Shown: positions 7,569 through 16,591 of the stretch, in pieces
Layout: each line of letters begins with the position of its first letter
Numbering within the stretch: position 1 is the first letter of the stretch
NCBI GenBank assembly: GCA_035280425.1
Contig: DATEFW010000021.1
Span: 62,001-126,000, forward strand
DNA: 64,000 bases
Direction of reading: 5' to 3'
DNA from: QHXW01 sp035280425
Lineage (GTDB): Bacteria > Acidobacteriota > Terriglobia > Bryobacterales > Bryobacteraceae
Made by a program: the position numbers and the translations under genes
The notes under the pieces: generated by a model
Database searches by the model: none
The model's input: the letters and a program-made list of their open reading frames with translations, nothing else
Told to the model about the DNA's origin: nothing

Positions 7569-7828
7569 AAAGAATGAAGCAGGATTTACGTTTAGTTTTT
7601 CGATTATAGCAAGACCCGGTAGACGAAGCGCTCTGGCGCCGCGTTTCACCGGAATTCGCCTGGCTTCGATCGAGATACCCATTTTAAAGTTTTCTTCGCT
7701 GCTGCCGATGAGTGGATCAGAGAGGATCAGATCGGCGTGCGTGCTCCCAAAAGCTCTTATCCGCCCCACCAAAGCACGTTACCGACCACGCCGCTAAATC
7801 CTTTCCCCGCTTCGGGAGAACGCGGCTG

Positions 7829-9472
7829 ATGCCCAACTTCTCCATCGGCCGCCGTGCCTTTCTCGCCACACTGTCGACCGTTTGTCTCGCCATCTCGGTC
7901 AGCTTCGTCGCCATCAACGTCGCGATCCGCAGAACCATCAAAAACGGCATCAAGGAGTCGCTCGGGCACCAGTCGTTCGATCGCGCTCGCACCGGCCGCC
8001 ATTTGCGCGCCGCCCTGCTCGCCGGCCTCGTCGAGACGGATCCTTCACTCGCCGCTTCCGTCCTCCAGGCCGAAGTCGCCCGCGGTGACTCGCGCCTGCG
8101 CGCCGCCCGCGCACTGGAAAGCCGCTTGCGCGCGCTGCGTGAGAAGCTGGATTGTGATCTGGTCGCCGCCCTGGACGCGGACGGCTCTCTGGTCGCGGCT
8201 GTGGCTCAAAACCCGCGCGATGCAGACGGCGCTGCGCTCTCCGGGATCTCCGCATCGGGCCTGGCCGCCGTCCACGGCGTGCTCTACGAAATCACCGCCG
8301 CTCCATTCAGCCCGGGCGCGCGCGGCATAGGAACCCTGGCGGTTGGCAAGCGGCTGGATCTTGCTTCGCTCCCCCAAGCCGGCCGCGTCGCTCTGCTGCG
8401 CAATGGCCGGATCGTCCAGTCGACATTTCCGCCGTCCGAGTCCGCCGCCGTGGAACGCCAGTTGCGCGCCGCCTGTCTCCAGGCCGGTTGCGAAATGCGC
8501 CTCGGCGCTGGAGATTACCTGGTGATGCCCGTCGGTGGAACCGCCGCTGTCCACGACGGCTCGCAATTGCTCACTTTTCAGTCCATCGATCGCGCCATGG
8601 AAAAGCTTACCGGCGGATTCAAAATCCTGTTTCCGATCATCGGCGCCTGCGGCGTGCTGCTCGCCATGTCCATCTCGCTGCTTGCGTCCCGCGCGGTAGC
8701 CAAGCCGCTCGACGAGCTGATCGCGCGCCTCAAAACCAGCGAAGCCTCCGGCCGCCTGCGCCCCGATTTCCCTGAAAATTCACCCACCCGCGAGGTCAAC
8801 CAGCTGGCCGCTTCGTTCAACCGCGCCGCCCGCGCCGTCGAGCATTCCAGTCAGAAGCTCGAAAATGCCTATCTCGAATTCGTCGAGACCATGGCGCAGG
8901 CGCTCGACGCCCGCGATCCCTACACCGCCGGCCACAGCGACCGCGTCAGCGATTATTCCGTCGCCATCGCCGCCGCGCTCGCGCTTCCGCCTGAGGAAAT
9001 CGAAACTATCCGCATCGGCGCGCGCCTGCACGACATCGGCAAAATCGGCATTCCCGACGCCGTGCTCCAAAAATCCGGCTATCTCACCCCTGAAGAGTAC
9101 GCGCTCGTCAAGCTGCACCCGCAGATCGGCAAGCGCATTCTCGAGCGCGTCGGCCGCTTCGATAAATATCTCCCCATCGTCGAACTGCATCACGAAGATC
9201 ACGACGGCCGCGGTTACCCCTACGGCCTGAAAGGCCACGAAGTGCCGCTCGCCGTGCGCATCGTCCACGTCGCCGATGTCTACGACGCCCTCACCACCGA
9301 TCGCGCCTACCGCGCCGCGATGTCGCCCGCGCGCGCCGTCGAAATCCTCTCGCAATGTTCCGGCTCGAGCTTCGAGCCCGAAGTCGTCCGCGCGTTTTTA
9401 GCCATCCTCGCCGCCCAGCCCGCCCCCGAGCCCCTCGCCCAGGACCTGGCGCTGCTGGGCCGGCTGGGCTAA
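7829..9472 (+). CDS. Membrane HD-GYP domain c-di-GMP phosphodiesterase
   Basis: This 547-residue sensor enzyme starts at ATG 7829, just before an N-terminal transmembrane helix. A periplasmic region of about 230 residues follows, then a second helix (ILFPIIGACGVLLAMSISLL) and a HAMP-like linker. The C-terminal HD-GYP domain shows GHSDR, the metal pair in RLHDIGKIGIPD, and HHEDHDGRGYP, matching HHExxDGxGYP. The family hydrolyses cyclic di-GMP to GMP at the inner face of the membrane. The input signal is unknown. It diverges from the propeller gene; the 260-bp spacer should hold both promoters. Confidence 0.93.
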   Translation: MPNFSIGRRAFLATLSTVCLAISVSFVAINVAIRRTIKNGIKESLGHQSFDRARTGRHLRAALLAGLVETDPSLAASVLQAEVARGDSRLRAARALESRLRALREKLDCDLVAALDADGSLVAAVAQNPRDADGAALSGISASGLAAVHGVLYEITAAPFSPGARGIGTLAVGKRLDLASLPQAGRVALLRNGRIVQSTFPPSESAAVERQLRAACLQAGCEMRLGAGDYLVMPVGGTAAVHDGSQLLTFQSIDRAMEKLTGGFKILFPIIGACGVLLAMSISLLASRAVAKPLDELIARLKTSEASGRLRPDFPENSPTREVNQLAASFNRAARAVEHSSQKLENAYLEFVETMAQALDARDPYTAGHSDRVSDYSVAIAAALALPPEEIETIRIGARLHDIGKIGIPDAVLQKSGYLTPEEYALVKLHPQIGKRILERVGRFDKYLPIVELHHEDHDGRGYPYGLKGHEVPLAVRIVHVADVYDALTTDRAYRAAMSPARAVEILSQCSGSSFEPEVVRAFLAILAAQPAPEPLAQDLALLGRLG

Positions 9473-9503
9473 AATCACGCCCGGTGCCACAGGCGCGGAC
9501 CCA

Positions 9504-10547
9504 TTAACCTCTATTCACCAGCACGATCTTCCCCGTCACCCCGCCTTTCCCCAGCAACTCCTGCGCCTGCCTCGCCTGGGCGAGAGGAAATCGCTCCGCG
9601 ACGAGCGGTTTGATCTTTTTCTGTTCGAGCAGGTCCCACAGCGCCGCGAGATCCTGCCGAAACAATGCCGGCTTCAGCCGTTTGAGCGTTTGGATGCTGT
9701 AAGGGATCACGCGTTTGCGGCCCGGGAGCAGCCAGCCGCCGGCAATATACAGCCCGAAGATGGCGACCCCGCGAAATCGATGTCGTGCACCTCCGCGGCC
9801 TGACGCCAACCGCCCCCCGCTCAATGATCCCGTCAGGCCGTAGGCCACCACTCTCCCGCCGCGCCGGAGAGCCTCGCGCGAACGCCAGATGTGAGCGCCG
9901 CCGATGCTGTCAAAAACGGCGTCCACACCGTCGCCCGTGAGGCGGTGGATTTCTTCCACGAAGTCCTGATTCTTGTAATCGATCGGAGTCGCCCCCAGAT
10001 CGGAAACCTCCGCCGCCCCTCGCGCCGAACAGGTCCCGTACATCTTGAGCCCCGCCAGGCGGCCCAGTTGCAGCAGCGCCGTGCCCACTCCGCCCGACGC
10101 GCCGTGAATCAGCACGCGCTCTTCCGCTCTAACCTTGGCGGAACGATGCAGCATCTGGTACGCCGTAACGTAATTCAGAATGAGGCTGACAGCCTCTCCG
10201 GCGTCCAGCCCCGCTGGTACCGGAACCAGTTCCCGCTGCGGCAGGCAGACGTACTCCGCGTAGGCGCCGTGGATCGGCAGCGCGGCAACAATCCGCCCGG
10301 GTTCGAATTGAGAGACGCCCGCGCCAAGCTCGTCCACCACACCCACCAGGTCCCACCCCGGCGTGAAGGGCACTCGCGGTGTTTCCGGATGAATGCCTTC
10401 GCGCGCCATAATGTCGGGCTGGGCCACGCCGGCCGCCAGCACCCTCACGCGTACCTCACCCGCCTTCGGCTCGGGACGCTCTTCTTCAACCACCTCCAGC
10501 GCATCGGGCCCGCCGTAATGCGTGACAATAATGCGCGTGTGTTTCAC
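9504..10547 (-). CDS. Zinc-independent medium-chain oxidoreductase (quinone oxidoreductase-like)
   Basis: This 347-residue cytoplasmic enzyme has the GroES-like N-terminal fold and a Rossmann domain with VLIHGASGGVGTALLQLG, the NAD(P)H-binding loop. Catalytic and structural zinc cysteines of alcohol dehydrogenases are absent (LAAGVAQPDIMAREG replaces the zinc site), pointing to quinone or enone reduction. It is convergent with the HD-GYP gene, with 31 bp between stops. The spacer 10548-10805 on its other side holds no convincing gene. Substrate unknown. Confidence 0.88.
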   Translation of the reverse strand: MKHTRIIVTHYGGPDALEVVEEERPEPKAGEVRVRVLAAGVAQPDIMAREGIHPETPRVPFTPGWDLVGVVDELGAGVSQFEPGRIVAALPIHGAYAEYVCLPQRELVPVPAGLDAGEAVSLILNYVTAYQMLHRSAKVRAEERVLIHGASGGVGTALLQLGRLAGLKMYGTCSARGAAEVSDLGATPIDYKNQDFVEEIHRLTGDGVDAVFDSIGGAHIWRSREALRRGGRVVAYGLTGSLSGGRLASGRGGARHRFRGVAIFGLYIAGGWLLPGRKRVIPYSIQTLKRLKPALFRQDLAALWDLLEQKKIKPLVAERFPLAQARQAQELLGKGGVTGKIVLVNRG

Positions 10548-10805
10548 GGGTCTCTTGCTCCCCTGTAAGCATACTCTTCCGGGCGATCAAGTCCAGCGTG
10601 TGGAGCAGCCGGGCATCGGTGGGGGCCGAACGAGGCGCCGCTCCTCGATCCTCAATCCGCGATGCTGGTTTCGGACTTTCTCGACGAGCCGGCGGGAACC
10701 ATTCAAATCGCCAACCGCGAGCTCCCCATCCGCACCGCGCATACCCGGAGCGCGCGCACCAAGGCCTGCGTCGAGCGCGCGTACAAAGTACGGCCCGCCG
10801 CGCGA

Positions 10806-13472
10806 CTACTCGGTCCGCAACGCCTTCATGGGCTCGATCGACGCGGCTTTTCGCGCCGGCACCCCGGTAGCTACGAGTGCAGCGATACCGAGTACCGCGG
10901 TGGCGCCGGCGAAGGTCGCCGGATCGGTCGGCTTCACGGCGTAAAGCATCGTTGTAAGTAATTTGGAAAGCAGAACGGCTCCGGCGAAACCCGCAACCGC
11001 GCCCGCCAGCACCTGTAACATCGCCTGACGCAGCACCATGCGGAGCACGTCCGCCGAGCTCGCGCCGAGCGAGATACGGATGCCGATTTCACGCGTGCGC
11101 CTCGAGACCGAGTAGTTCATCACGCCGTAGATGCCCGCGGCGGCCAGAATAAGCGCCACTACCCCGAACAGTCCGAGCAGCAGCATTTCGAAGCGCGGCT
11201 TGGCGTTGACGGTGGCAACCGCTTCATCCATCGTGATGACTTCTGAAATTGGCAGGTTGCGATCGAAGGACCATACGGTCTGGCGAACGCTGCCGATCAA
11301 TTTCGCCGGGTCGCCATCCGCGCGCACAACCAGCGTGATGTAACCCATCTGGGCGGCGCCCTCTCCGGCACCGAGAAATTCCGGCGTCTGCAACGCGGGC
11401 AGATACATTTCGGGAGATGGATTGGACACCAGATCGCCGATCTTGGCGTTCGCGACAATGCCAATCACCGTGCGCCAGTCCGGCGCCCCAGGATTGCCTC
11501 GCAGCGCCATGCGTTTGCCAATGGCCGGCTCGCCGGGCCAGTACGCGCGCGCGGCCTGCTCATTCAGCATTATCACCGCCGGAGCTCGCGCGTCGTCGCG
11601 ATCGGAAATTTCGCGGCCGCTCACGAGCGGCAGCCGCATGGTTTGGAAATACCCGGGCATGACGATTCTGTAGGCTGCAAAAGGTATCTCGCCGCGCCGC
11701 GGCCCCGGACGTCCTTCAATATCGAACGCGAGGCCCCATAAATCTCCCACCAGCGGCAGATGATTGATCGCGCCGGCCGCGCGCACTCCCGGCAGCGCGC
11801 GCAGTTTCTGCAAAAGCTCGCGATAGAAAATTTCACGGCCGCCCACCCGCTCTTCTGGCGTGCCCGCCACCGATACGATCATGGAAAGCACGTTGTGGGG
11901 GTTGAACCCGGGGTTGACAGTTTCGAGAGCGTAGAAGCTGCGCACCATGAGCCCGGCCCCGATCAGCAGCATGAACGCCATCGCGAACTCCGACGCTACC
12001 AGAAAGCTGCGTAATCGATTGCGTCGGATGCCGGCGGTGTCGGCGCGGCCGCCTTCTTTGAGCGCCTCGCTCAAATTTCCAGAGGTTGCCTCGAGCGCCG
12101 GGGCGAGCCCGAACGCCAGCGCCGTGAGCAACGTGACGCAAGTCAGGAAGATCGCGACGTGAGAATCGATCCGCACCATTTCAACCCGCGGGAGAAACGC
12201 CGGGCTCAATGCGGTCAGCACTTTGATGCCGCCGGATGCCAGGAGAAGTCCGGCGCCCGCGCCAATGCCGGCCAGCAACAGGTTCTCCGTGAGGAACTGA
12301 GCCACCATGCGGCCCCTGCCCGCTCCCAGCGCGGCTCGCACTGCGATTTCTTTTTGGCGCTCGCCTGTGCGCGCCAGCAGCATGTGGGCTACATTCGCGC
12401 ACGCAATCAGCAGCACGAATCCTACCGCACCCAGCAGGATCAGCAGCGGCGTTTCGACTCTGCCGACGACATTTTCCTTGAAGGGCGTGACGCGGACCTT
12501 ACGGTTGGTCTCGGGATACTCCTTTTCGAGGCGCGCCGTTACCGTGGCCATGTCGGCCCGCGCTTGCGCCAGCGTGACACCAGGCTTCAATCGCGCCAGG
12601 ACGAGCAGGTGATTGCCGTCTCTTTCGTGAATATTCTGGCCGAACGCCTCGGGCGCCCACAACTCCGGATGCATGTCCCAGATGGGCGCAAACTGGAATC
12701 CGGCGGGCATAATTCCCACGACCCTATAGCCATCGCCATCGAGCGTAATCGTCCGGCCGAGTATATTCGGATTTCCCTGGAACCGCCCCTGCCAGAGCCG
12801 GTAGCTCAAAATGACTTCGTGCTCCGCGCCCACCCGGTCTTCGCCTGCGACGAACAGCCGCCCGAGGAGCGGCTCAACGCCCACGAGCGGCAGCATGTTT
12901 TGCGTCACCTTCATGGCGTAAAGATGCTCGGGCGGATTTTTGTCCGAAGCCGAGCTGCTGCTGATATTCGGCGTCCAGTCGTCAGCCGCTCCGACGGCGG
13001 TAAAGGTGTGGCTCTGATCGCGCCAGTCGATGTAATTGGCGGTGGCCACCGGACCGTTGCCGTTATGCAGAATCGTAACCAGGCGGTCGGCATCTTTGTA
13101 AGGCAGCGGCCGCAGTAACACGGCATTCACTACGCTGAAGATCGCCGTGTTCGCGCCGATCCCCAGCGCGAGAGTGAGCACCGCGACCGTGGTGAAGCCT
13201 GGCGCGCGCAACAGATTCCGGGCGCCGTAACGAACGTCTTTCGCGATGTGCTCCACCCAGATTGGAGAGCGGGCTTGGCGATGCAGTTCCTTGGCCTGCT
13301 CTACGCCGCCATAAGCCTGTCGCGCCGCGAGCCGGGCTTCGTCCGGCGGCAATCCACGCGCCAGAAAATTCTCTTCGAGCAGCGCCAGGTGAGCCTCGAT
13401 CTCGCGGGTCATTTCGCGCTCGGCGGCGCCGCCTCGAAACAGATTGACCAGTTGTGCAAGGAAGCGGCGCAT
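10806..13472 (-). CDS. ADOP-type ABC transporter permease (acidobacterial duplicated orphan permease, MacB/FtsX-like)
   Basis: This 888-residue protein has the ADOP layout: a charged N-terminus (REMTREIEAHLALLEENF, then EARLAARQAYGGVEQ), the junction VRYGARNLLRAPGFTTVAVL, a first MacB-periplasmic-core plus FtsX unit, and a second copy ending ARKAASIEPMKALRTE. About eight transmembrane helices are expected. ADOP permeases are expanded in Acidobacteriota and usually lack an adjacent ATPase, as here. It lies 3 bp downstream of a PadR regulator, forming a two-gene operon. Likely role: efflux or mechanotransmission at the inner membrane; substrate unknown. Confidence 0.93.
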   Translation of the reverse strand: MRRFLAQLVNLFRGGAAEREMTREIEAHLALLEENFLARGLPPDEARLAARQAYGGVEQAKELHRQARSPIWVEHIAKDVRYGARNLLRAPGFTTVAVLTLALGIGANTAIFSVVNAVLLRPLPYKDADRLVTILHNGNGPVATANYIDWRDQSHTFTAVGAADDWTPNISSSSASDKNPPEHLYAMKVTQNMLPLVGVEPLLGRLFVAGEDRVGAEHEVILSYRLWQGRFQGNPNILGRTITLDGDGYRVVGIMPAGFQFAPIWDMHPELWAPEAFGQNIHERDGNHLLVLARLKPGVTLAQARADMATVTARLEKEYPETNRKVRVTPFKENVVGRVETPLLILLGAVGFVLLIACANVAHMLLARTGERQKEIAVRAALGAGRGRMVAQFLTENLLLAGIGAGAGLLLASGGIKVLTALSPAFLPRVEMVRIDSHVAIFLTCVTLLTALAFGLAPALEATSGNLSEALKEGGRADTAGIRRNRLRSFLVASEFAMAFMLLIGAGLMVRSFYALETVNPGFNPHNVLSMIVSVAGTPEERVGGREIFYRELLQKLRALPGVRAAGAINHLPLVGDLWGLAFDIEGRPGPRRGEIPFAAYRIVMPGYFQTMRLPLVSGREISDRDDARAPAVIMLNEQAARAYWPGEPAIGKRMALRGNPGAPDWRTVIGIVANAKIGDLVSNPSPEMYLPALQTPEFLGAGEGAAQMGYITLVVRADGDPAKLIGSVRQTVWSFDRNLPISEVITMDEAVATVNAKPRFEMLLLGLFGVVALILAAAGIYGVMNYSVSRRTREIGIRISLGASSADVLRMVLRQAMLQVLAGAVAGFAGAVLLSKLLTTMLYAVKPTDPATFAGATAVLGIAALVATGVPARKAASIEPMKALRTE

Positions 13473-13475
13473 CTA

Positions 13476-13823
13476 TCAGGCTCCGGCGGAAAGCAGCTTT
13501 TCCACCAGCCCGGTCATTCGCCGCCAGCGCAGCGTTTCCTGCACCAGGGCTTTCTCGCCCGATTTGGTAATCGCGTAAAACTTCGCTTCCCGGTTGCTCT
13601 CCGTCTTGCCCCACGTGCCTTTAATCCGGCCCTGCTGTTCCAGCCGGACCAGCGCCGGGTAAAGCGTTCCCTGGTTGAGATGCAACAGATCCTCCGACAC
13701 TTGCTCCAGGCGTGTGGCGATGGCGTAAGCATGCTGCGGCCCCATGCTGGCCAGCGTGCGTAACACGATGAGATCGAGCGTCCCCTGGAGGATAGGAATG
13801 CGTCCGGCATCTTCAGTTGGCAT
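13476..13823 (-). CDS. PadR family transcriptional regulator
   Basis: This 115-residue winged-helix protein contains the PadR signature IPILQGTLDLIVLRTLASMG, then LNQGTLYPALVRLEQQGRIKG (recognition helix and wing) and a C-terminal dimerisation helix. In Acidobacteriota, PadR genes commonly precede ADOP permease genes, and this one is 3 bp upstream of such a gene. It probably represses its own operon. The promoter should lie in 13824-13870, where ACTTGGATGTCAAGT forms a good inverted repeat (about 13858-13872) and is a candidate operator. Confidence 0.93.
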   Translation of the reverse strand: MPTEDAGRIPILQGTLDLIVLRTLASMGPQHAYAIATRLEQVSEDLLHLNQGTLYPALVRLEQQGRIKGTWGKTESNREAKFYAITKSGEKALVQETLRWRRMTGLVEKLLSAGA

Positions 13824-13857
13824 TCAAGTACACCTGCATAGTAGTATGCCGTGGCTT

Positions 13858-13872
13858 TACTTGGATGTCAAG
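13858..13872. promoter_or_regulatory. Candidate PadR operator (inverted repeat)
   Basis: ACTTGGATGTCAAGT is an imperfect dyad about 35 bp upstream of the padR start. PadR proteins bind short dyads overlapping their own promoter. Inferred from position and symmetry only. Confidence 0.35.
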
Positions 13873-13910
13873 TGAACGGCCGGAAGGCCACGCAATTCGC
13901 CCGGCTTCGT

Positions 13911-14042
13911 AAACCCGGGGACAGTCCGCCCGTTTCCGCATTCCACTGCCGCCGACGCGCGGACTAAACCCGGGGACTAAACCCGGGGACTAAACCCGGG
14001 GACAGTCCGCCCGTTTCCGCATTCCACTGCCGCCGACGCGCG
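13911..14042. repeat. 51-bp direct repeat pair flanking three 13-bp tandem units
   Basis: A 51-bp sequence starting AAACCCGGGGACAGTCC occurs exactly at 13911-13961 and 13992-14042. Between and overlapping them, the 13-mer ACTAAACCCGGGG repeats three times (13963-13975, 13976-13988, 13989-14001). A degenerate partial copy of the repeat's right end (CCGCCGACGCGCG) is at 14585-14597 upstream of nuoB. This looks like a dispersed intergenic repeat that expanded by slippage. The rest of 13824-14276 shows no supportable gene. Confidence 0.85.
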
Positions 14043-14276
14043 ATTCGGAGTCTTGTCCTTTAGAAACGGAATAGCGGACGCTCACACTCGCGACAACTTC
14101 ACCTACGACCCCGAGTGCCACCTGCTTGCGGCCACTGAGCCGAACATAGGGCCCATCCGCTGCGTGTGTGATGGCCAGGAAGCGGGCAGAAGATCGTGGG
14201 CGGGTTGATCACCACCTGCGTATCGACGCCTTCGGCCATCTGGCAGCCGCGTACACAACGCTGGCGAATGGCGTTT

Positions 14277-14489
14277 ATGGGCGCTAAGAAGGCGACAGTA
14301 CTTCTGCTACTATTTGCGACGGCGGTCGTAGCCACAATCTTCATTGGGTACAGATCTTTGCTGCTCGGTGGAATGGGTGGCGGGACTCCATGTCTGTCCG
14401 AAGAGTGGGAAAAACCTCTTGGGCTTGAGACTGGAGGTCGAATACACAAACTGCGACACCCTAGTTAAAGATGAGGCGGTCAGCGTTTA
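14277..14489 (+). pseudogene. Possible frameshifted small membrane protein
   Basis: ATG 14277 opens MGAKKATVLLLLFATAVVAT, a strong hydrophobic segment, but the downstream part of that frame (to 14468) looks unlike protein. Another frame over 14410-14489 reads KNLLGLRLEVEYTNCDTLVK and ends DEAVSV, which looks more natural. One frameshift could join them into an exported or membrane-anchored protein of about 70 residues. No homologue is recognised; it may equally be a chance ORF. Confidence 0.25.
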
Positions 14490-14694
14490 AGTCGTGGAAG
14501 CACAGGAAGGCTTAAAAGATGCGAACTCCTCGAAACAAAGAACGCTTCTGTTTCCCTATGATCCCGGCATCGCTATTTCCATCCCCGCCGACGCGCGTTC
14601 TAGCGTCCGCCCCCCGCCGCAACCGAATCGTCAAGCCCACCCCTCCGATCCTGCTCCATACGCCGTCCCAGTGCTAAAATCCCCCAATAGGCCC

Positions 14695-15258
14695 ATGTCC
14701 TTCATCCAAAACCAATTCGAAAAAAACTTCATCACCACCTCGGTCGACTACGTCTTCAACTGGGCCCGCAAGTCCGCCATCTGGCCCATGACCTTCGGCC
14801 TCGCCTGCTGCGCCATCGAAATGATCGCCTCTTCCACCTCGCGCTTCGATATCGCCCGCTTCGGCGCAGAAGTCTTCCGCCCCAGCCCGCGCCAGTCCGA
14901 CCTCATGATCGTCGCCGGCACCGTCACCCTCAAAATGGCCCCCGTCCTCAAGCGCATCTACGACCAGATGCCCGACCCCAAATGGGTCATCTCCATGGGC
15001 GCCTGCTCGAGCGTCGGCGGCCCCTTCAATACCTACGCCGTGCTGCAAGGTGTCGACAAAATCGTCCCCGTCGACGTCTACGTCACCGGCTGCCCGCCGC
15101 GCCCCGAAAATCTCTTCTACGCGCTGCTCAAGCTCCAGGACAAAATCGACCAGATGACCACCCTCGTCAAACGCCCCACCGAAGTGCGCCTCGATGAGTC
15201 CATGCTCGAGGATTTCAAACGCCAGATCATGATCGCGCAGGTGCAGAATCCCGCGTAG
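14695..15258 (+). CDS. nuoB: NADH-quinone oxidoreductase subunit B (NuoB), stand-alone
   Basis: This 187-residue subunit of respiratory complex I carries the [4Fe-4S] cluster N2. Ligand cysteines are present: the adjacent pair Cys38-Cys39 in GLACCAIEM, Cys104 in GACSSVGG and Cys133 in TGCPPRPE. ATG 14695 matches the family's usual MSFI-NQFEKNF-type start; an in-frame ATG at 14494 would add 67 residues of low-quality sequence. No other nuo gene is beside it. The next gene, pgeF, begins 4 bp after its stop. It is either the only nuoB with the other subunits elsewhere, or a second copy. Confidence 0.95.
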   Translation: MSFIQNQFEKNFITTSVDYVFNWARKSAIWPMTFGLACCAIEMIASSTSRFDIARFGAEVFRPSPRQSDLMIVAGTVTLKMAPVLKRIYDQMPDPKWVISMGACSSVGGPFNTYAVLQGVDKIVPVDVYVTGCPPRPENLFYALLKLQDKIDQMTTLVKRPTEVRLDESMLEDFKRQIMIAQVQNPA

Positions 15259-15262
15259 CCTC

Positions 15263-15931
15263 GTGCCCGGGTTTTACAAGGATTCCGAAAACGTCTACCA
15301 CGCCGCCGCGCTCGACGAGTTCCCGTGGCTCGCGCACGGCTTCGGCACGCGTCTGTCACCGAACTTGGGAACCGGCGCCGCTCTCGTCACGCTGCATCAG
15401 ATCCATTCCGATATCGTGATCGAGCCCGAAGGCCGCGTGGGCCGCATCGGCGATGGCGATGCGTTAATCTCCGACACGCCGGGCGTATTCGTCGCCGTCA
15501 AGACCGCCGACTGCGTCCCTTTGCTGATGGCCGATCCCGCGAACCGCGCAGTCGCCGCCGTCCATGCCGGCTGGCGCGGAACCGTGAAGAAAATCGCGCA
15601 GCACGCCGTGGCCGCCATGCAGCGAAAATTTTCCACGCGCGTGCAAGATCTCCACGTTGCCATCGGCCCCGCGATTGGGAGTTGCTGTTACGAAGTGGGC
15701 CCCGAAGTCGCCGCGCAATTTCGCGAGCTTGACCCAAGTCTGGGTGATATCACTCACGCTGCTCATCTTGACCTGGCCGGTAACAATCGCGCGCAATTAC
15801 TCGCGCTCGGTGTGCACGCGGCTCACATTTATATGGCCGGCCTGTGCACTAAGTGCAACCAGGAGTTCCACTCCTACCGGCGCGATAAACAGCACGCCGG
15901 CCGGATGTACTCGTTGGCGGGAATACGGTAA
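15263..15931 (+). CDS. pgeF: YfiH/PgeF family enzyme (purine nucleoside phosphorylase-like laccase-domain protein)
   Basis: This 222-residue cytoplasmic protein starts at GTG 15263, 4 bp after nuoB. Family motifs are in order: LHQIHSD (His48), AVKTADCVPLL (Cys84) and AVHAGWRGT (His101), the zinc-binding set, then IGPAIGSCCYEVG and the C-terminal CTKCNQEFHSYRRD. Members have been described as multicopper-oxidase-like, as purine nucleoside phosphorylases, and as editing enzymes for peptidoglycan precursors. The close spacing suggests cotranscription with nuoB, although the functions are unrelated. Confidence 0.92.
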   Translation: MPGFYKDSENVYHAAALDEFPWLAHGFGTRLSPNLGTGAALVTLHQIHSDIVIEPEGRVGRIGDGDALISDTPGVFVAVKTADCVPLLMADPANRAVAAVHAGWRGTVKKIAQHAVAAMQRKFSTRVQDLHVAIGPAIGSCCYEVGPEVAAQFRELDPSLGDITHAAHLDLAGNNRAQLLALGVHAAHIYMAGLCTKCNQEFHSYRRDKQHAGRMYSLAGIR

Positions 15932-15944
15932 GCCTGAAAACACG

Positions 15945-15970
15945 AAGGGCGCGAGTTGCCCCGCGCCCTT
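15945..15970. terminator. Bidirectional hairpin between convergent genes
   Basis: AAGGGCGCG pairs perfectly with CGCGCCCTT around an 8-base loop, lying between the pgeF and dksA-like stops. There is no clear T-run, so intrinsic termination would be imperfect. Confidence 0.6.
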
Positions 15971-15987
15971 GCGATTCGGAATGAGAA

Positions 15988-16365
15988 TTACGCGGCCAGC
16001 AGTTCTTCCAGAGTCTCGGGAGACTCGAACTCGTGCCGGTCGGCCGCTTCCTGGCAACGCAGGCAGAACGGCGCCCATGGCACCGCATTCAGCCGCTTGG
16101 CAATGATCTCTTCCTCGCAGTGCAGGCAGGTTCCATAGCTGCCGTCGGCAATCCGCGCCAGAGCGGCATTGACTTTGCGAAGGAGAGCGGATTCACGGTC
16201 GAGGTTGCGGATGGCCAGCTCACGCTCGCCGGCCTGCTGCACTTCATCGATCGCGTCCGGTGCCTTCTCAATGGCGATATCGTCGCGGTTGCGTAGAGTG
16301 GCGGCTATCTGCGCTTGCTTCGCTTCCAGGGCCTTTCTGTATTTTTCCAGTTCGTTCTTTGTCAT
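15988..16365 (-). CDS. DksA/TraR family zinc-finger protein
   Basis: This 125-residue protein has an N-terminal coiled coil (about 1-70) and a C4 zinc finger: Cys80, Cys83, Cys101, Cys104, with the 17-residue spacing typical of DksA/TraR. The coiled-coil tip has DAIDEV (Asp37, Asp40), resembling DxxDxA with Val for Ala. Such proteins enter the RNA polymerase secondary channel and change promoter kinetics. A true DksA is usually longer (about 150), so this may be a DksA-like paralogue. The 226-bp spacer upstream (16366-16591) should carry its promoter and holds no gene. Confidence 0.9.
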   Translation of the reverse strand: MTKNELEKYRKALEAKQAQIAATLRNRDDIAIEKAPDAIDEVQQAGERELAIRNLDRESALLRKVNAALARIADGSYGTCLHCEEEIIAKRLNAVPWAPFCLRCQEAADRHEFESPETLEELLAA

Positions 16366-16591
16366 GGTCCGTTTCCTCCAGAATCAACTCGTCCTGTTCT
16401 GAGAGCAATTGACGCCCGCAGAATGGAAAAGTTTCAAAAAATCTAAGTGGCTCACGCTAATATTTTGTGATTACAGCCACTAGAAGTCCGGTCGCTCTTT
16501 TGACCGACGCAATCAACCAGCAGTTTCATTGCCAGGCCAGCATTTACGTATAATCGGCTTTGTACTTTCAGTACTTTAGCTCTCTGTTGGC

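Noticed and set aside
10548..10805. Possible small gene between the oxidoreductase and the ADOP gene
   Set aside because: Several overlapping short ORFs exist, but none has a ribosome site, hydrophobic segment or recognisable motif.
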